DNA of 20,303 nucleotides, taken from a virus. Position numbers and translations under genes: made by a program. Each line of letters opens with the position of its first letter. Position 1 is the stretch's first letter. This document shows positions 17,480 through 20,303 of this stretch, in pieces. Below the pieces are notes generated by a model. That model saw nothing but the letters and a program-made list of their open reading frames with translations. It did not search any database and was not told the origin of the DNA. Location of the stretch: the IMG/VR virus record IMGVR_UViG_3300006802_000791, positions 1 through 20,303 of that record; one strand, 5' to 3'.

Positions 17480-17701
17480 TTATTGTCCTAACAATGTTTT
17501 CTTTGCTATTTCAGGTTCTGATTCATCACCTGTTGTGCTTGTTAAAATTGTTTCTGTGTATCCTTTTTTCTTTAAACGTATTGCTTCTGCTATTTTTTTC
17601 TTTTGCTCTTCTGATAAATCTTCTCCTGTTGCTGGAGGAGGACTAGGAGGAGGAGGAGCTATTGGTGGTAATGGTGGAGCTTTTGGTTTTAAAAATCCCA
17701 T
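17480..17701 (-). CDS. Small proline-rich protein next to terminase
   Basis: A 73-residue protein: a proline-rich head (KPKAPPLPPIAPPPPSPPPA), then a Lys/Glu helix (LSEEQKKKIAEAIRLKKKGY) and C-terminus TETILTSTTGDE...AKKTLLGQ. The last part matches a short motif, 'TILTS..GD...KKTLLG', seen in small proteins beside terminase and portal genes in many phages; the role is unknown. AGGA 7 nt before the ATG comes from the end of the terminase gene, and the stop abuts the next ATG. The C-terminal KKTLLGQ is echoed by KTTLGQ in the neighbouring gene. Confidence 0.75.
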   Translation of the reverse strand: MGFLKPKAPPLPPIAPPPPSPPPATGEDLSEEQKKKIAEAIRLKKKGYTETILTSTTGDESEPEIAKKTLLGQ

Positions 17702-17702
17702 A

Positions 17703-18995
17703 CTATATCCTATTTCCTAAAGGGTTATAATTTGTGCCAGTAGCTATTTTTTCAAATCTTTTTTGTTCGTTCATATCCAACTCTTGCAAAGCGACAGCAC
17801 AAGTTCTCCAGGCATCCGCATAATGCGAGGAGTGATCGTGTACTGGTTTAGAAAATACACGTTGCTTATCAATCCATTTACGATGATACCATTTCATCGC
17901 ATCAAGAAATTCTCTGCAATTACTTCTATCAATAAATGTCTTACTTAGCAAGATTTGTCCAGCATGAATACCATCTTCTAGTGATAATTTTGGACAAACT
18001 TTTATTGGTCGCATTCCCATGGAATATGCATACTCTTTCCTAGAGTGTCCAGTTGATAGTTCTCGTTGTTCAATATCATGCGGAAAAACATAATTACGAA
18101 TATTGTATTCTGTTTTATGAATATAATCAGCATAAAAATCTAATGACTTATTGCTATCAGCGTAACAATTTATAACAAACAATGCTCTTCCAATATGTTG
18201 CACAAACAAAATAACTGTTTTATCACTAATTCCTAAATCAAAATAAACATCTACTGGATACCCTGGATCATAAGGAAAGTGTGATATACGCTTTTCATCT
18301 TCCATTTTTTGTATAATTTTACCATAAATAGATCCTGATATATTCGCAGTCCAAGAACATTCAAATTCTTGCATATATTGATCTTCTGACATTAGATCTT
18401 TTGCGGAATCTAATTCTTCTTGTGGTACTAATCCTGTTTCACTTGCTTTGAACGTACACGTAAACCAGTCAGGTAATGATTTTGCTTCTTCAAACAAGTC
18501 ATAAAAATTATTTCCCATTCCAGCTGGTGTTCCTATAAAGCAAACTTTTCCACGTCTATCAGCGATTGCTGGTCGGATAATCTCTGCAAACATTCTACCA
18601 TCCATTTGTGCATACTCATCACACACAACGAAGTCAAAGTATTGACCTCTGGCACTATCAGGATTTTCTGCACCGAATAATGTTATTCTGCCACCAGTAG
18701 GATAGTCAGCACGTAGTTCTGTTTCGTTAAACTTGACTCCAGGAATCTTGCGTGAAAATTCTTTTAAGTAATCCCATGCTACTAATTTTGACTGCACCCT
18801 TGTTGGAGAAAAGAATGCACCCCTAAAATTCTTTTGTTGGCTTGTTAATGCGAGCTTAATAAGGTGATTAATCGCAAATACTGTTTTACCAGCTCTACGA
18901 TGCATAACCGCTACAGCGAACCTGTATTCGTCTAGTTTGCCGTGCAGCATCTTTTGTTGTGGTCTAGGAGAGTATGGTATTTTAATTACTTGCAT
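17703..18995 (-). CDS. terL: Terminase large subunit (packaging ATPase/nuclease)
   Basis: A 430-residue motor that cuts and pumps DNA into the head. Visible motifs: adenine-binding RPQQ (11-14), Walker A MHRRAGKT (31-38), Walker B DFVVCDE (121-127) with catalytic Glu127, and coupling motif VCFIGTPAG (151-159). The nuclease half follows: QYMQEFECSW (207-216), then VDVYFDLGISD with a likely metal-binding Asp254, and a late DHSSHYADAWR with a further Asp. The length (430) is shorter than T7 gp19 (586) but normal for many terminases. Its ATG overlaps the stop of a 54-residue ORF (TAATG). Confidence 0.9.
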   Translation of the reverse strand: MQVIKIPYSPRPQQKMLHGKLDEYRFAVAVMHRRAGKTVFAINHLIKLALTSQQKNFRGAFFSPTRVQSKLVAWDYLKEFSRKIPGVKFNETELRADYPTGGRITLFGAENPDSARGQYFDFVVCDEYAQMDGRMFAEIIRPAIADRRGKVCFIGTPAGMGNNFYDLFEEAKSLPDWFTCTFKASETGLVPQEELDSAKDLMSEDQYMQEFECSWTANISGSIYGKIIQKMEDEKRISHFPYDPGYPVDVYFDLGISDKTVILFVQHIGRALFVINCYADSNKSLDFYADYIHKTEYNIRNYVFPHDIEQRELSTGHSRKEYAYSMGMRPIKVCPKLSLEDGIHAGQILLSKTFIDRSNCREFLDAMKWYHRKWIDKQRVFSKPVHDHSSHYADAWRTCAVALQELDMNEQKRFEKIATGTNYNPLGNRI

Positions 18996-19159
18996 TAGTG
19001 TTGTGTTACTCCAATGTTGCCTTCAGGGATGTTGAGTAAAGATACAACGTATAGAGCTGCATTCATTGCTTCTTCTTTATCCTTGAAGTTTAAAAGTTCA
19101 ATAATAACTTTTTCGTTTTTTTCGTCATGCAATACGAGAGCTTGTACGTCTTTATCCAC
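18995..19159 (-). CDS. Short acidic ORF with GTG start, upstream of terL
   Basis: A 54-codon ORF from GTG at 19159: MDKDVQALVLHDEKNEKVII, ELLNFKDKEEAMNAALYVVS, LLNIPEGNIGVTQH. The amphipathic heptad pattern and TAATG overlap with the terL start support it being a real, translationally coupled gene. Only a distant GGGAG (about 13 nt before GTG) is available as ribosome site. The sequence resembles no family I can name. The frame is closed by TAG just upstream, so no longer ORF exists. Confidence 0.5.
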   Translation of the reverse strand: MDKDVQALVLHDEKNEKVIIELLNFKDKEEAMNAALYVVSLLNIPEGNIGVTQH

Positions 19160-19189
19160 GAGTGTCTAAATCTCCCATGTTAATATACA

Positions 19190-19321
19190 TCACACCGCAC
19201 CCAACAATCTGGGTATACGAGAAGGCATATTTGCAAAAAACATAACAAAAAACCTGACTATATTAGGATATGTTACGATAATTTTTATTATTGTAACAGA
19301 TAATTGGGAGAAAACAGCCAT
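19190..19321 (-). CDS. Doubtful tiny hydrophobic ORF
   Basis: A 43-codon ORF from ATG 19321: MAVFSQLSVTIIKIIVTYPN, IVRFFVMFFANMPSRIPRLL, GAV. It is rich in Ile, Val and Phe and could form one membrane helix with a basic tail. It starts 5 nt after the terS stop. However, there is no Shine-Dalgarno, it contains the palindrome at 19271-19298, and AT-rich non-coding DNA often reads hydrophobic. Treat it as a candidate only. Confidence 0.25.
   Translation of the reverse strand: MAVFSQLSVTIIKIIVTYPNIVRFFVMFFANMPSRIPRLLGAV
19271..19298. other. 12-bp imperfect hairpin between terS and terL
   Basis: TGTTACGATAAT (19271-19282) and ATTATTGTAACA (19287-19298) form an inverted repeat with one non-Watson-Crick position (G77-T92 wobble, on the + RNA) around loop TTTT. 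It could be a weak terminator or an operator. Neither side is followed by a clear U-run. It lies just after the terS gene on the late transcript. Confidence 0.45.
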
Positions 19322-19326
19322 TTATA

Positions 19327-19797
19327 TTAATTAATCTTGTAATCTTTTAAACTATTTTCTTCAACTTGGTCCGAACCTCTTAACTCGTGCGAATGGCTTT
19401 CCTCCTTGCGTTTATCAGAACTGACTTTACTACTACTATCATCATCCCAAACAATTTTAATAATCGGATCGCCTACATTTTCATTGATAACTTTATCATT
19501 AAAGACACTAACCAACTTTGACGCCATCCATCTTGAATGATGCAATCTTTCCCTACACCATTGAACTTCTTGTGGTTTAATATCCTGGTTCAATAGATCT
19601 GTCATTTTATCTAACCAGGTCATTGCTCCAATTCTACGAGCTTCTAATAGTTCCTTCTTAAAATCATCGTCTTTGTTCATCCACTTGTAAACAGTGGTCA
19701 AGCCTGGTTGATCTTTTTCCCTACAAATTGACGTTAACGTTTCGCCAAGCTGTATTCTTTCTATAATTATCCTCAATAATTCTTTTGATTTCTTCAT
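19327..19797 (-). CDS. terS: Terminase small subunit (DNA-recognition)
   Basis: A 156-residue protein from ATG 19797 (a GTG three bases earlier at 19800 would add one residue). Residues 6-18 (KELLRIIIERIQL) and 19-40 (GETLTSICREKDQPGLTTVYKW) form a helix-turn-helix close to the Sf6-type small terminase, followed by MNKDDDFKKELLEARRIGAM, the usual oligomerisation helix, then WCRERLHHSRWMASKLV. The C-terminus is highly charged and likely disordered. It recognises the phage DNA end and recruits TerL. AGGA 8 nt upstream supports the start. It overlaps the upstream zinc protein by 77 nt in another frame. Confidence 0.8.
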   Translation of the reverse strand: MKKSKELLRIIIERIQLGETLTSICREKDQPGLTTVYKWMNKDDDFKKELLEARRIGAMTWLDKMTDLLNQDIKPQEVQWCRERLHHSRWMASKLVSVFNDKVINENVGDPIIKIVWDDDSSSKVSSDKRKEESHSHELRGSDQVEENSLKDYKIN

Positions 19798-19996
19798 CAC
19801 TTTTATCCTTATACTGTTTTAATTGTTTAAGCGAGTTAATTTTACCTTGGAGCGTTCTTGGTCCTGTACTATAACCCCCATGAAATCTGCATAAATACCT
19901 TCCGTTATTCATCAATATACCTTTAGCCTGGCACTGGTTACCATCATATTTCCTTCTTGCCATACACTGGACTTTTTTACTGGGTCTGCCTACCAT
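19721..19996 (-). CDS. Zinc-binding HGG-motif phage protein
   Basis: A 91-residue protein whose N-terminus GRPSKK is basic and AT-hook-like. Cys11, Cys22, Cys36 and His39 can bind one zinc ion. HGGYSTGPRT (39-48) and the following basic helix (KINSLKQLKQYKDKSDEEIK) match small proteins common beside phage terminase genes. DNA binding, perhaps in packaging or regulation, is inferred. The start ATG at 19996 has only a weak ribosome site; the alternative Met12 would drop Cys11. The 3' end overlaps terS by 77 nt. Confidence 0.7.
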   Translation of the reverse strand: MVGRPSKKVQCMARRKYDGNQCQAKGILMNNGRYLCRFHGGYSTGPRTLQGKINSLKQLKQYKDKSDEEIKRIIEDNYRKNTAWRNVNVNL

Positions 19997-20028
19997 TTAA
20001 TTAATTTATATAACTTGTATTTTAATGC

Positions 20029-20057
20029 TTGACTATTAGCATTTTATGCTATAAATA
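20029..20057 (+). promoter_or_regulatory. Probable sigma-70-type promoter with operator-like palindrome
   Basis: TTGACT (20029-20034) is followed by TATAAATA at 20050-20057, with spacing of 15 (TATAAA) or 17 (TAAATA) bases. The element overlaps inverted repeats: AATGCT (20024-20029) pairs with AGCATT (20038-20043), and TAGCAT-TTT-ATGCTA (20037-20051). A mirror candidate on the minus strand has TTGTTA (20066-20071) and CATAAA (20043-20048) with a 17-bp spacer. The region thus looks like a divergent, regulated control point. Confidence 0.5.
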
Positions 20058-20088
20058 AAGATTATTAACAACTTAACAAGGAGAAAAT

Positions 20089-20303
20089 ATGATTAATACT
20101 AATATTGTTAATAAATGGAACTACGGCAAATATTCAAATGATAACTATGGATCTCATTCTCTAGCATTTACAGATAAGTTCAATAATACTTATTATTTTA
20201 GTTATGACACTTTAGTTGCATTTACTGGAAACGATGGTCTTGTAATTCGTGAAAATGTTTGGGGTAATACTACTGGAAAACATTTAAACTGGATTAATAA
20301 AGA
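20089..20303 (+). CDS. Conserved phage protein of unknown function, truncated by window edge
   Basis: The first 71 codons of a plus-strand gene, the only one divergent from the late operon, with an excellent AAGGAG 6 nt before the ATG. Reads MINTNIVNKWNYGKYSNDNY, then GSHSLAFTDKFNNTYYFSYD, TLVAFTGNDGLVIRENVWGN, TTGKHLNWINK. The pattern 'SYDTLVAF...GLV...N.WG.TTGKHLN.I' recurs in small phage and plasmid proteins of unknown function (likely the DUF8033 family, from memory). The 3' end is outside the window. Confidence 0.7.
   Translation, partial: MINTNIVNKWNYGKYSNDNYGSHSLAFTDKFNNTYYFSYDTLVAFTGNDGLVIRENVWGNTTGKHLNWINK

Overview
The window looks like the late (structural and packaging) half of a short-tailed, T7-like bacteriophage genome. 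Almost everything lies on the minus strand and is packed with 0-10 nt gaps or short overlaps. The DNA is AT-rich (roughly a third G+C by eye). The AT bias, the small basic MAKKGLYAN-type protein and the capsid, decoration and portal family types together suggest a marine podovirus, possibly of SAR11-like alphaproteobacteria. The phage identity is seen in the sequence; the host is inference. No integrase, RNA polymerase or replication gene falls inside the window, so lifestyle cannot be judged.

Read in transcription order (right to left) the layout is as follows. (1) Near 20.0 kb there is a probable divergent promoter. A partial plus-strand gene of unknown function runs off the right edge. On the minus strand come a zinc-binding HGG-type small protein, a terminase small subunit, two doubtful tiny ORFs and the terminase large subunit. 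(2) A proline-rich small protein follows, then a Gly-rich/Ala-rich gene that appears to be split by an in-frame TAA, the portal, a Bbp19-like protein and the scaffold. (3) Next are the major capsid protein and a probable capsid decoration protein. After them comes a strong perfect hairpin in the same relative place as the T7 late terminator. (4) Two small basic proteins, then homologues of T7 gp11 (tail tubular A), gp12 (tail tubular B/nozzle) and gp13 (GNAT-like). (5) Ejection proteins resembling gp14 and gp15, and what looks like gp16 divided over two adjacent genes. (6) The tail fibre, a T7 gp17-like anchor followed by about 24 Ala/Ser/Thr heptads, cut by the left edge.

The genes form one morphogenesis pathway. 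TerS/TerL package DNA through the portal into a capsid built on the scaffold. The gp11/gp12-like proteins form the stubby tail. The gp14/15/16-like proteins form the internal core ejected into the host envelope, and the fibre binds the host. Stop/start junctions of the form TAATG recur, suggesting translational coupling. I see no new multi-gene system. The best leads are the stop-interrupted gene at 16832-17479, the C-terminal peptide shared by two neighbouring proteins, several very short ORFs, and the promoter/operator palindrome near 20.04 kb.
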